The notes below the pieces were generated by a model. The model saw only the letters and a list, made by a program, of their open reading frames with translations, did not search any database and was not told where the DNA came from. Source: JAVVHH01 sp965199585 (GTDB lineage Bacteria; Pseudomonadota; Alphaproteobacteria; Acetobacterales; Acetobacteraceae). Taken from it: a stretch of 64,000 nt of DNA. Location of the stretch: positions 1,922,001 through 1,986,000 of the forward strand of contig CBDASI010000002.1 in NCBI GenBank assembly GCA_965199585.1, in the 5' to 3' direction. Every line of letters starts with the position of its first letter. Position 1 is the first letter of the stretch. Below, in pieces: positions 46,348 to 54,510 of this stretch. The position numbers and the translations under genes were made by a program.

Positions 46348-47268
46348 ATGACCTTGCGCCAGCTCGAGCTATTGCGCGCCCTGATCCGTCACCAGACGAC
46401 CGTCGCGGCGGCCAAGGAGCTCGGGTTGACGCAACCCGCCGTCAGCAACGCGCTGCGCACGATGGAGCAACAGCTCGGTTTCGCCCTGTTCCATCGTCTG
46501 AACAACAGGCTGTTCCCTACCGACGAAGCGCACGTCCTCCACGAGGACGGCGAAGCCATCTTCGCCCTGCATGCCCGCCTGCAAAGCCGGGTCCAGGAGA
46601 TGCAGCGCGGGACCGGTGGCCGGTTGTCCATCGTGGCGACACCGCCTCTGGCCTACAGCGTGGTCCCGACCGCACTGCGTCGCTTTTTGAAGGCGCGCCC
46701 TGGCACACGCGTGTTTCTCGACGTGCGGCGCTACGAAGGGGTGACCGAGGCCGTCCTGACGCGGATGGCCGATATCGGCTTCGCCCTCGGCTACTCCAAC
46801 CAACCCGGCCTCGGCCAACGAGTGATCCACACCGGCGAGATGGTGTGCGCGCTTCCTCCGGGTCATCCGCTCGCAGGGGCGGGCTCGCTCTCGCCGCGCG
46901 ATCTCGGCGGCATCCCCATGGTCGGCCTCGAGCGTGGAACGCGGTTGGGCGAAGCGGTCCGGGTCAGTTTCGCGCACGAGCAGGTCGAGTACGTTCCGAC
47001 CGTGGAAGTGCGCTATTGCAACACCGCCTGCGTGCTGGCGGCGGCCGGGGTCGGCATCGCCGTCGTCGACCCGTTCTCGCCATCGCAGGGCGTCGGCAGT
47101 TTGGAACTGCGTCGGTTCACTCCCTCGACCCCGGTGACGGCTCACGCGATCTGGTCCGAGGCGCAACCTTTGTCTCGCATCGGTGAGGTGTTTCTGCGGT
47201 TCGTCGTCGAAGAGGCAGAAACGCGCTCACGGTTGGTCGCGCCATTCGGCGAAACTTTCCGGGGATAG
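46348..47268 (+). CDS. LysR-family transcriptional regulator
   Basis: 306 residues. The winged HTH is residues 1-60: TLRQLELLRALIRHQTTVAA, then GLTQPAVSNALRTMEQQLG. The effector domain starts near 90 with GGRLSIVATPPLAYSVV. The ATG at 46348 is preceded by AGGG at 7 bases; a TTG two codons earlier is less likely. Divergent from the N-carbamoylase cluster and so its likely regulator. Its stop lies inside the end of the convergent amidohydrolase gene (42-bp overlap). Confidence 0.9.
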   Translation: MTLRQLELLRALIRHQTTVAAAKELGLTQPAVSNALRTMEQQLGFALFHRLNNRLFPTDEAHVLHEDGEAIFALHARLQSRVQEMQRGTGGRLSIVATPPLAYSVVPTALRRFLKARPGTRVFLDVRRYEGVTEAVLTRMADIGFALGYSNQPGLGQRVIHTGEMVCALPPGHPLAGAGSLSPRDLGGIPMVGLERGTRLGEAVRVSFAHEQVEYVPTVEVRYCNTACVLAAAGVGIAVVDPFSPSQGVGSLELRRFTPSTPVTAHAIWSEAQPLSRIGEVFLRFVVEEAETRSRLVAPFGETFRG

Positions 47269-48663
47269 CTGGTCGATACTGCGCTTGGCCCAGTCGCCGT
47301 TCGGGGTGCCGGCCCACATGGTCTCGGCGGCTTTCTGGACGGCGGCGGCGAGGGCAGGCAGGTCCTGACCCGGAACGACGCCGTCGCGCATGATCCACTC
47401 GCCATCCACCATGGAAGCGTCGAGATCCTCGCTCTGGGCAGAATACACGATGTTGCGCACGGGGTCGCGCAGCGGGGTCATGAATAGGCTCTGCCCGTGC
47501 CAGAGCAGCATGTCCGCTTTCGCCCCGGGCGCAATGCGGCCGAGGTCGTCGCGGCCGAGGGCCTTGGCGCCGCCGAGCGTGGCGGCGTTGAACACGTCGG
47601 CGGCGGTGGCGATCTCGGTGCGGCGATCGACGATCTTGCTGACCACCGCGGTCCAGCGCAGGGCTTCGATCATACTTTGTGGGCAGGTATCGGTCGCCAA
47701 TGTCATGTTGACGCCGCGGTCGAGGTAGCGGGCGAAGCTCTCCATCGCGATCCCGCGGCGCGCGAACACCCAGACCGCATGCGCCACGTTGGTGGCGGTA
47801 TCGGCGAGGATGCCGATGTCGTCGGAATGGTAATTGGTCCAGGATGAGCCGCCGGGCATGATGGCGTGGCCCAGGATGACGTCCGGCCCGAGGAAGCCGA
47901 TGGAGTTGAGCCATTCGATCGGCGTGCAGCCGTGGCGCCGGGTCATCTCGAGGAACTCCGGCACCGATTGCGAGGTGTGCAGCGCAAGCGGGACTTGCAT
48001 CTCGTCGGCGATGGCGCGGGTGCGGCGGAGTAATGCTTCGGAGCAGGTGTCGACCTGGGAGGGGGAGAGGTAGCCCCGGATGCGCCCGTTCATGGCGCCG
48101 TCATGATCGCGGACGAACTTCACCGCAGCCTCGAGCGCGGCGGCGCCGTCATCCTCCTGCCACTCGTATTTCACGGTGCGGCCGTCATCGGTGAACCAGC
48201 GGCCGGAGCGATACGATTGCGCGATGTAGGCGCGCAGCCCGGCGCGGCCGGCGAGCTCCATCACGTCATCGCCGCGCGTGCCGATCTCCATCACCGTGGT
48301 AGTGCCGGTGCGGATCAGTTCGGGGATGGAATAGGCGATGCAGTCGCGGCGCATGGCGTCGGTGATCGAGACGTTGCGGGCGGTGAGGAACTCGAACAGG
48401 CCGGACAAATAGAATTGCCGCGGGCCGCGATCCTCCACGAAGCTCTTGTCGAGCGGTGACTCGCTCAGATGCACGTGCGTGTTGATCAAGCCCGGCGTCA
48501 GCACCTTGCCGGGCGCCTCGACGATCTCGTCCGCCTCGCCGTCGAAACTATGCCCGACATCGACGATGCGGTCGTTTTCGCACACCACGACCCCGTTGCG
48601 CAGGTGGCGGTGGCCGCCGTTCTGAAAGGCGATGACGTGGCCGGCTTTGATGACTCGACGCAA
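47227..48663 (-). CDS. Amidohydrolase-family protein
   Basis: 478 residues from a TTG start (48663-48661) that has AGAGGAG eight bases upstream; a further upstream TTG start would add 18 residues. Metal ligands are visible: HVH in LINTHVHLSESP, His in LALHTSQSVPEF, His in VILGHAIMPGGSS and Asp in LATDTCPQSM. Where other members of this group read PHxxxTC, it has LSPSQVDTCS, so a substrate-contacting His is missing. It may use a different substrate from the first amidohydrolase (38246-39619). It overlaps the LysR gene tail-to-tail and is divergent from the binding protein at 48756. Confidence 0.85.
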   Translation of the reverse strand: MRRVIKAGHVIAFQNGGHRHLRNGVVVCENDRIVDVGHSFDGEADEIVEAPGKVLTPGLINTHVHLSESPLDKSFVEDRGPRQFYLSGLFEFLTARNVSITDAMRRDCIAYSIPELIRTGTTTVMEIGTRGDDVMELAGRAGLRAYIAQSYRSGRWFTDDGRTVKYEWQEDDGAAALEAAVKFVRDHDGAMNGRIRGYLSPSQVDTCSEALLRRTRAIADEMQVPLALHTSQSVPEFLEMTRRHGCTPIEWLNSIGFLGPDVILGHAIMPGGSSWTNYHSDDIGILADTATNVAHAVWVFARRGIAMESFARYLDRGVNMTLATDTCPQSMIEALRWTAVVSKIVDRRTEIATAADVFNAATLGGAKALGRDDLGRIAPGAKADMLLWHGQSLFMTPLRDPVRNIVYSAQSEDLDASMVDGEWIMRDGVVPGQDLPALAAAVQKAAETMWAGTPNGDWAKRSIDQLSPESFAEWRDQP

Positions 48664-48755
48664 AGCGTGGTCTCCTCTGAGCCCGGCAAGGGTAACGGCC
48701 ACGGTGGGAATGCTCAACCTGGCGCAACGATTGCATCCGTTTCGTCGGAGGTATC

Positions 48756-50354
48756 ATGCCGAAACTGACCCGCCGCACCGTGCTTGCCGGAACCGCTGGA
48801 CTGCTGGCCGCACCCGCGCTCGTCCGCGCCGCATCGAAGAGCACGCTGCGCTTCTCGCCGCAGCAGGACCTGGTGGTGCTCGATCCCGTGGCGACCACCG
48901 CCTACACCAGCCGCAATCATGGCTACATGGTTTACGACACGCTCTACGGCATGGACGCGCAGTTCCAGCCGCAGCCGCAGATGGTCGAGGGACACCGGGT
49001 CGAGGAAGACGGCAAGCGATGGGACCTCGTCTTGCGCGACGGTCTGTCGTTCCACGATGGCAGCAAGGTGCTGGCGCGCGACTGTGTGGCGAGCATCCGG
49101 CGGTGGGCCAAGCGGGACCCGTTCGGCGGCACGCTGATGGACGCGACCGACGAGCTGTCGGCCGTCGATGACCGCACGATCCGGTTCCGGCTGAAGTATC
49201 CGTTCCCGCTGCTGCCGCTGGCCTTGGGCAAGGCGGGCGTGCCGGTCTGCGCGATGATGCCGGAGCGGCTGGCCTTGTCGGACCCGTTCAAGGCGCTGAC
49301 CGAGGTCGTGGGGAGCGGACCGTTCCGCTACGTCGCGGCCGAGCGTGTGCCGGGCTCGCTCAATGTCTATGCGAAGTTCGAGGATTACGTGCCGCGCCCC
49401 GGCGATGCGACGGTCGCCTGGACGGCCGGGCCGAAGATCGTCCATTTCGACCGCGTCGAATGGGCCTACATTCCGGACCCGGCGACTGTCAGCAACGCGA
49501 CCATCAACGGCGAGGCGGCCTGGCAGGAATACGCCTACGCCGACCAATTGCCGCTGCTGCGGCGCGCGCGCAACGTGGAGGTCGCGGTCAAGGACCAGAC
49601 CGGGTTCGTGAACATGCTGCGGCTGAACGAACTGCAGAAGCCGTTCGACAATCCGGCGATCCGGCGCGCGCTCTGGGCGGCGATCGATCAGACAGCGTTC
49701 ATGCAGACCATCGTGGGTACCGAGAACGACGCCCTGATCCGCAACCCGCTCGGCTTCTTCGGACCCGGCACGCCGATGGCGTCCGACAGCGGTGTCGGCG
49801 TCTTGACCTCGCCGCGGAGCACGGAGCGGGCCAAGGCGCTGTTGCACGACGCGGGCTATCGCGGCGAGACGGTGGCGCTGCTGATCCCGTCGACCTCGCC
49901 GACGCTGGCCGCCTTGGGTGCAGTCGCGACGGACATGCTGCAGCGATGCGGGATGACTGTGGAGCCCTACGCGATGGAGTTCAACGCGATGCTGTCGCGG
50001 CGGACGCAGAAGGGGCCGGTCGATCAAGGCGGCTGGAGCGCCTATGTGACGAACTGGGTCGGGCTCGATTGGCTCAATCCGGCGGTGCACATCTCGCTGC
50101 GTGGCAATGGCGAGGCGGCGGCACCGGGCTGGCCGACGTCGCCGCGCATCGAAAGCTTGCGCACGGCATGGCTGGCGGCGTCCGATCTGGCGGCGCAGCA
50201 GTCGATCTGTCGTGACGTCCAGGCGCAGGCGTTCGAGGACGTGCCATACTACCCGATCGGCGCCTTCTTGCAGCCAACCGCGTATCGCCGGGACCAGATC
50301 ACCGGCCTGAACGAGGGTTTCGCGACGTTCTGGAACGTGCGTCCGGTGGGATAG
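48756..50354 (+). CDS. Family 5 peptide/nickel-type ABC binding protein (orphan, Tat leader)
   Basis: 532 residues. A Tat signal MPKLTRRTVLAGTAGLLAAP is cleaved after VRA. The SBP_bac_5 fold is seen in RFSPQQDLVVLDPVATTAY, GHRVEEDGKRWDLVLRDGL and VPYYPIGAFLQPTAYRRDQI. Relatives bind oligopeptides or other large solutes. No permease or ATPase gene accompanies it, so it either shares another importer or acts as a scavenging protein. Divergent from the amidohydrolase (92-bp gap). Confidence 0.9.
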   Translation: MPKLTRRTVLAGTAGLLAAPALVRAASKSTLRFSPQQDLVVLDPVATTAYTSRNHGYMVYDTLYGMDAQFQPQPQMVEGHRVEEDGKRWDLVLRDGLSFHDGSKVLARDCVASIRRWAKRDPFGGTLMDATDELSAVDDRTIRFRLKYPFPLLPLALGKAGVPVCAMMPERLALSDPFKALTEVVGSGPFRYVAAERVPGSLNVYAKFEDYVPRPGDATVAWTAGPKIVHFDRVEWAYIPDPATVSNATINGEAAWQEYAYADQLPLLRRARNVEVAVKDQTGFVNMLRLNELQKPFDNPAIRRALWAAIDQTAFMQTIVGTENDALIRNPLGFFGPGTPMASDSGVGVLTSPRSTERAKALLHDAGYRGETVALLIPSTSPTLAALGAVATDMLQRCGMTVEPYAMEFNAMLSRRTQKGPVDQGGWSAYVTNWVGLDWLNPAVHISLRGNGEAAAPGWPTSPRIESLRTAWLAASDLAAQQSICRDVQAQAFEDVPYYPIGAFLQPTAYRRDQITGLNEGFATFWNVRPVG

Positions 50355-50376
50355 CGATGGCGAACGGCTGCTTCAG

Positions 50377-50604
50377 CTATGAAAACGGATGCTGCGTTCC
50401 CAACACCACGAAAGCGGCCTGATCCAAGTCACGCGCGACGTCCTTAGCGAGCAGCGTCGGCCGGCTACTGCCGTCGCGGGACTGCGTGACCTGGACGTCC
50501 GAAGCGGCGAAGGCCTGCCGGCCCGAATCGAGAGCGGCAACGACGTTCGACGTCGGCGATAGCTGGTCGGGCTGGCGCAGCGAACGATGGAAGGCCTCCA
50601 TCAT
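50377..50604 (-). CDS. Hypothetical 75-residue frame, low support
   Basis: Begins MMEAFHRSLRQPDQLSPTS and has a high share of G/C in third codon positions, like real genes here. It has no recognisable domain, no membrane helix and no ribosome-binding site. It would be divergent from the small membrane protein at 50633. Could equally be a chance frame. Confidence 0.25.
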   Translation of the reverse strand: MMEAFHRSLRQPDQLSPTSNVVAALDSGRQAFAASDVQVTQSRDGSSRPTLLAKDVARDLDQAAFVVLGTQHPFS

Positions 50605-50632
50605 GGTCGACTAGAGGAAGGCGCGTGGGCTC

Positions 50633-50884
50633 GTGATCTTCCTGTTCGCCTTCGCCATCAGCGCGGTCATCATCGTCGTGACGTCGGGCGTGCTCTGGGT
50701 GCCCAAGGACGAGGTCGAAGCGCGGTTTAGCAAGCCAAAGGACATCCTGACGATCCTAATCAGCGTGCTCGGTACGATTCTCGGATTCTACTTCGGATCG
50801 GCGAGCCCGCAGCTCCCGCTCTCGCCCGGGCCGACCCCCGCTTCCTCGAGTCCGTCGTCGCCGGCGGTGGTTCCGCCGAACTGA
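50633..50884 (+). CDS. Small two-helix membrane protein, hypothetical
   Basis: 83 residues from GTG (50633), with AGGAAGG upstream and an in-frame TAG shortly before. Two hydrophobic segments (IFLFAFAISAVIIVVTSGVL and ILTILISVLGTILGFYFG) flank a short cytoplasmic loop, ending in a Pro/Ser-rich tail SPGPTPASSSPSSPAVVPP. The TILGFYFGS pattern recurs in small membrane proteins next to unknown secreted proteins. The next gene follows 38 bp later. Confidence 0.55.
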   Translation: MIFLFAFAISAVIIVVTSGVLWVPKDEVEARFSKPKDILTILISVLGTILGFYFGSASPQLPLSPGPTPASSSPSSPAVVPPN

Positions 50885-50922
50885 CTGACCGCGAGCCCAT
50901 CCATCTCCTTCGAGGGTCGCAC

Positions 50923-51477
50923 ATGCCGAGTGTACGCAGACATCGCATTCGACACGTCGGTGTCCTGGCCATGCTGGTCGCGTTGGGATGCGCGGCCTAC
51001 ACAAAAGACACCGATTTCAGCCTATCTCAGTTTGGCGACGCAACGGTCATCATCGCACGGCCATCGTCGCGCATCATCGCCGAGCGGCCGCGTGTCGTCG
51101 GCGCCGGGTTGCGATCGGTGCTGTGCACGGAGCCGAGCCCGGATGTCGCGATCGCGCTCGCTCGGTCGGGCAATCTCAGTGGCGGTGCGTCGGTGCCGTC
51201 GGGGCCTTCCGCGAACCTTAGCGCCGGCTTCGCCGCGTCGGAGACGGCAACCAAGATGGATGGGCGCACCGCAACCGTCGTGGCGCTCCGGGATGGCTTG
51301 TATTTCGCGTGCCAGGGCTACGTGAACGGCGTCCTGGGTCTGAACAGCTATGCTTTGATACTCAGTCGATACGGTCGCTTGCTGAGTAAGTCGGTCGGTG
51401 GAGAGGCCCCGGGCGCCGGATGCGGTGTGCCGGTCGGTTCGGGATCCCGCCCACCGGTGGATCAGAGACTTGCATAA
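50923..51477 (+). CDS. Hypothetical secreted protein
   Basis: 184 residues. It starts MPSVRRHRIRHVGVLAMLVA, followed by LGCAAY, resembling a signal peptide with an imperfect lipobox Cys near 23. The rest contains SVLCTEPSPDVAIALARSG and TATVVALRDGLYFACQGYVN, a low-complexity, mostly extracytoplasmic domain. The TEPSPD stretch is seen in poorly described bacterial proteins that sit beside small membrane proteins such as the one just upstream. Function unknown. Confidence 0.6.
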   Translation: MPSVRRHRIRHVGVLAMLVALGCAAYTKDTDFSLSQFGDATVIIARPSSRIIAERPRVVGAGLRSVLCTEPSPDVAIALARSGNLSGGASVPSGPSANLSAGFAASETATKMDGRTATVVALRDGLYFACQGYVNGVLGLNSYALILSRYGRLLSKSVGGEAPGAGCGVPVGSGSRPPVDQRLA

Positions 51478-51495
51478 GGTTTTACAGCGCGACCG

Positions 51496-52836
51496 TCATC
51501 CGACGACATCTGACTTCAGCAACGGCTCGCCTATCTTCGGCGTCGGCGATGTGCCCGTCAGCAGAAGGATCGCGCCGCCGATCATGATCACGCCGTAGAA
51601 GATCAGACCGTAGGACAGGCTGCCGGTCTGTGACGCGATCCAACCGACGATGGTGGGAGCAAAGAAGGCGCCGATCCCGCCGGCGGTGGTGATCAAGGCA
51701 ATGCCTCCCGCCGCCGCGGATCCGGACAGGTACAAGGCGGGCATGGTCCAGTATGGGCCGGTCGCCCCCAGGTACCCCGCCGTCATGATCGTCAGGATGC
51801 CCAGGGCCACCCAAGGGTTGCTGTTGAAGGCCGCAAGCAGGATCCAGCCCATGCCACAGACCGCCGCGGGCAGGGCAGCATGCCACCGCCGCTCCTGCAC
51901 CCGGTCCGAGTGGCGCGCGATGAGCTGCTGCACCACGACGGCGACGATATAGGGACAGGCGGCCATCAGCCCGATCGTCCAGACATTGGTGATGCCAGCC
52001 TGGCGGATGATGGTCGGCAACCAAAGCGGAATGCCGGCGCCACCGGCGATCAGCCCGATCGACATGCCGAGCAGGACATAGAGGCGGCGATCGCGCAGCG
52101 CCGACGAGAAGCTGGTGCGGCTATGCCCGGCTTTCGCGGCCCGCTCGGCCTCGAGCTCTGCCGTGATGATCCGAAGCTGGCGCGGCGTCAGCCAGCGTGC
52201 CGTCTCAGGCCGGTCGGACAGGGTGAAGTAGGCCACGATGCCCATCAAAGCCGACGGCAAGCCCTCGGCGATGAACAGCCATTGCCACCCCTTCAAGCCC
52301 AGGACCCCGTCCATTCCATGCAGGATACCGCCCGACATGGGCCCGCTGACGATGCCAGAGATGGCGATGGCCGACATGAAGTAGGCGGTGAACTCGCCCC
52401 GGCGAGACGCCGGGATCCAGGTCGTGATGTAGAACAGCACGCCCGGAAAGAACCCGGCCTCCGCTGCACCGAGCAGGGATCGCAGGACGTAGTAGTGCCA
52501 AGGAGCCGTCATCAACGCGAGGGCGGCCGAACAGAGGCCCCACAACACCATGATCCGCAGCAGCGTGAGCCGCACCCCGACCCGGGCCAACAGGAGATTG
52601 CTGGGCACCTCGAAGACACTGTAGCCGAGGTAGAAAAGGCCGCCACCAAGCCCGTAGACCGCCTCGCTGAAGCCGAGCTGGCCCATGAACTGCAGCTTGG
52701 CGAAGCCGACGTTTCCGCGGTCGATGAAGGCCAGCACGTAGCAGATCATCAGCAGTGGCACGATGCGCCAGGCCACTTTGCGGAAGGTGGCGTCGATCTC
52801 GGCCTTGTCGGCCGCGGCCTCTACGGTCAGCGTCAC
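51496..52836 (-). CDS. MFS transporter, anion:cation symporter (ACS) type
   Basis: 446 residues, twelve helices. Signature of the ACS/phthalate-galactonate group: ICYVLAFIDRGNVGFAKLQF, FEVPSNLLLARVGVRL and AAEAGFFPGVLFYITTW. Relatives carry organic acids such as phthalate, tartrate or galactonate. The start GTG (52836-52834) has AAGGAG eight bases upstream. It lies downstream of the GntR regulator on the same strand (151-bp gap with its own dyad), so both are likely co-controlled. Confidence 0.9.
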   Translation of the reverse strand: MTLTVEAAADKAEIDATFRKVAWRIVPLLMICYVLAFIDRGNVGFAKLQFMGQLGFSEAVYGLGGGLFYLGYSVFEVPSNLLLARVGVRLTLLRIMVLWGLCSAALALMTAPWHYYVLRSLLGAAEAGFFPGVLFYITTWIPASRRGEFTAYFMSAIAISGIVSGPMSGGILHGMDGVLGLKGWQWLFIAEGLPSALMGIVAYFTLSDRPETARWLTPRQLRIITAELEAERAAKAGHSRTSFSSALRDRRLYVLLGMSIGLIAGGAGIPLWLPTIIRQAGITNVWTIGLMAACPYIVAVVVQQLIARHSDRVQERRWHAALPAAVCGMGWILLAAFNSNPWVALGILTIMTAGYLGATGPYWTMPALYLSGSAAAGGIALITTAGGIGAFFAPTIVGWIASQTGSLSYGLIFYGVIMIGGAILLLTGTSPTPKIGEPLLKSDVVG

Positions 52837-52920
52837 CCCACGTACTCCTTCCCTGCCGGCCAGGCGCACGAGAAGCGGCGGTGGCCTGCATGTCGCGAAA
52901 TCGGTCGCGCATGCTATTAG

Positions 52921-52932
52921 CCATAGATATGG
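52921..52932. promoter_or_regulatory. Perfect 12-bp dyad upstream of the MFS gene
   Basis: CCATAGATATGG, 5-bp perfect arms around GA, 85 bp upstream of the MFS GTG and in an AT-richer patch. Possible operator; the regulator is not known. Confidence 0.3.
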
Positions 52933-52987
52933 ACTTTAGGTGTTTACCTTGTCCAGCCTTAGTTCTCGAGATGATGGGCGGTTCGGA

Positions 52988-53728
52988 TCATTTCAGCCGC
53001 ATGTCCATCCGCACCAAGTCGCCACGGTACGTGCCTTTCGACAACAGCACGAGCGTCCCGTCTTGGTTGGCAACCGAGCGATCGACCAGGCAAATCGGTG
53101 CGTTGAGCGCGACCTCGAGGATGGCGGCCGTATCCATATCGGCCATCCCGATCGTGACGGTCTGTTGCGCCTTCGACACCACACCGGGCAGGAACGACGC
53201 TAGGCGCATCGCGGTCGTGGTGCCGAATGCCTCCTCGGGGATCAGGGAAACTACAGCGGAGTCGATGAACACCTCCGCGACCAGGAACGCCTGATCGCCG
53301 CGGGAGTGACGGCGCCGCAAACGACGATAGCGCGGGGCAGGGGTCCCCACATCGTGCAGCCGCTCCGGCAGCGTGGACACCTCACCATCCTCCAGCACCT
53401 CGATGGTGGCGCCGTCGCGGGAGTTCAGTAGACCGTTCCAATTGGTGAACACGTCCAGCAGAAGCTGTTCAGACCGATGTTGGTTGACGAAGGTTCCCTT
53501 GGCCCGGAACCGCGATACCAGCCGGTCCGCTTCGAGCAGGCCGAGCGCCTGGCGGATGGTGGCACGGGCCACGCCGCACTCCTCGGCCAGTTGCTCGATG
53601 GTGGGGATCTGCTCGCCGATCGGCCACTGGCCAGATTCGATCCGTCTCCGGAACAAGGTTGCGAGTTGGATGTAGCGGGAGACGACGCTGCGGCTGAGAT
53701 CGGCCTTGCTGGAGCTGGGAAGCTTCAT
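52988..53728 (-). CDS. GntR-family regulator with UTRA effector domain
   Basis: 246 residues from ATG 53728; a TTG ten codons earlier is possible. The winged HTH (residues about 20-85) reads RIESGQWPIGEQIPTIEQLA and CGVARATIRQALGLLEADRL. The C-terminal UTRA domain starts with PRYRRLRRRHSR and has the terminal VANQDGTLVLLSKGTYRGD. UTRA regulators bind small sugars, amino acids or organic acids and usually repress. It sits between the MFS gene and the catabolic operon starting at 53896, both likely targets. Confidence 0.9.
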   Translation of the reverse strand: MKLPSSSKADLSRSVVSRYIQLATLFRRRIESGQWPIGEQIPTIEQLAEECGVARATIRQALGLLEADRLVSRFRAKGTFVNQHRSEQLLLDVFTNWNGLLNSRDGATIEVLEDGEVSTLPERLHDVGTPAPRYRRLRRRHSRGDQAFLVAEVFIDSAVVSLIPEEAFGTTTAMRLASFLPGVVSKAQQTVTIGMADMDTAAILEVALNAPICLVDRSVANQDGTLVLLSKGTYRGDLVRMDMRLK

Positions 53729-53774
53729 GCCGGCCACACACTCGATCCCGCTTGGCAATGCAAGACTTAGCTAA

Positions 53775-53786
53775 TTGACTAGACAT
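53775..53786. promoter_or_regulatory. UTRA/GntR-type operator candidate
   Basis: TTGACTAGACAT contains the CTAGAC core seen in operators of UTRA regulators such as DasR (TGGTCTAGACCA). It sits in the region divergent between the regulator gene and the catabolic operon, next to a palindromic TTAGCTAA (53767-53774). Autoregulation plus operon control is inferred. Confidence 0.4.
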
Positions 53787-53895
53787 ACGAACTTATGAAT
53801 GTAGTGTGGCCGGTGGCAGAGGGAACGCCTTGCCGCCGGAGATTTGCCAGTGAGCGCCAAAGCGCCGGTGATCCGTGCTTGAGGGAGAAACGAGT

Positions 53896-54510
53896 ATGAA
53901 GCTTCACTGGTCGCCCCGCTCGCCATTCGTCCGCAAGGTGATGGTGGCAGCCCACGAACTCGGCTTGGCCGACCGGCTCGACTGCGTGCGCAGCGTCGCC
54001 GCGATGGGCAAGCCGAACCCCGCGATCATGGCCGACAACCCGTTGAGCAAGATCCCCGCCCTGGTGCTGGATGACGGCCAGGTCGTGATCGATTCCGGCG
54101 TGATCGTCGAATACCTCGATTCGCTGGCCGGTGGCGGCAAACTGGTGCCGCTCTCGGGGCCGGACCGGTGGGCGGCACTCAGCCGCCACGCTTTGGCCAA
54201 CGGCCTGCTCGACCTGCTGATCCTGTGGCGGAACGAGCGCGACAAGCCTGACGCGCGGCAGACCCCGGAGTGGCTGGACGCCTTCCGGGTCAAGGTGGCG
54301 GCGACTCTGGATCGGTTCGAGCGGGATGCCCCCAGGCTGACGACGGAGCCTTTCGGCATTGGGCACATCGCGCTCGGATGCGCGCTGTCCTACACCGATT
54401 TCCGCTTCGCCGATCTCGGCTGGCGGGAGAACCGTCCCGCCCTGGCGGAGTGGCACCTGAGCTATGCCGCCCGACCCTCCATGATCGCGACGGAGATCGT
54501 CGATGCATGA
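53896..54510 (+). CDS. Glutathione S-transferase-family protein
   Basis: 204 residues. The thioredoxin-like N-domain begins MKLHWSPRSPFVRKVMVAAH, with SKIPALVLDDGQVVIDSGVI; the helical C-domain follows. AAMGKPNPAIMADNPLSKIP matches the beta/zeta-like bacterial group, which includes maleylacetoacetate isomerases and dehalogenases. GGGAG lies upstream of the ATG (53896). It is the first gene of the CoA-dependent catabolic operon and overlaps the CoA-transferase by 8 bp. Glutathione-dependent isomerisation or conjugation of an intermediate is a reasonable guess. Confidence 0.88.
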   Translation: MKLHWSPRSPFVRKVMVAAHELGLADRLDCVRSVAAMGKPNPAIMADNPLSKIPALVLDDGQVVIDSGVIVEYLDSLAGGGKLVPLSGPDRWAALSRHALANGLLDLLILWRNERDKPDARQTPEWLDAFRVKVAATLDRFERDAPRLTTEPFGIGHIALGCALSYTDFRFADLGWRENRPALAEWHLSYAARPSMIATEIVDA

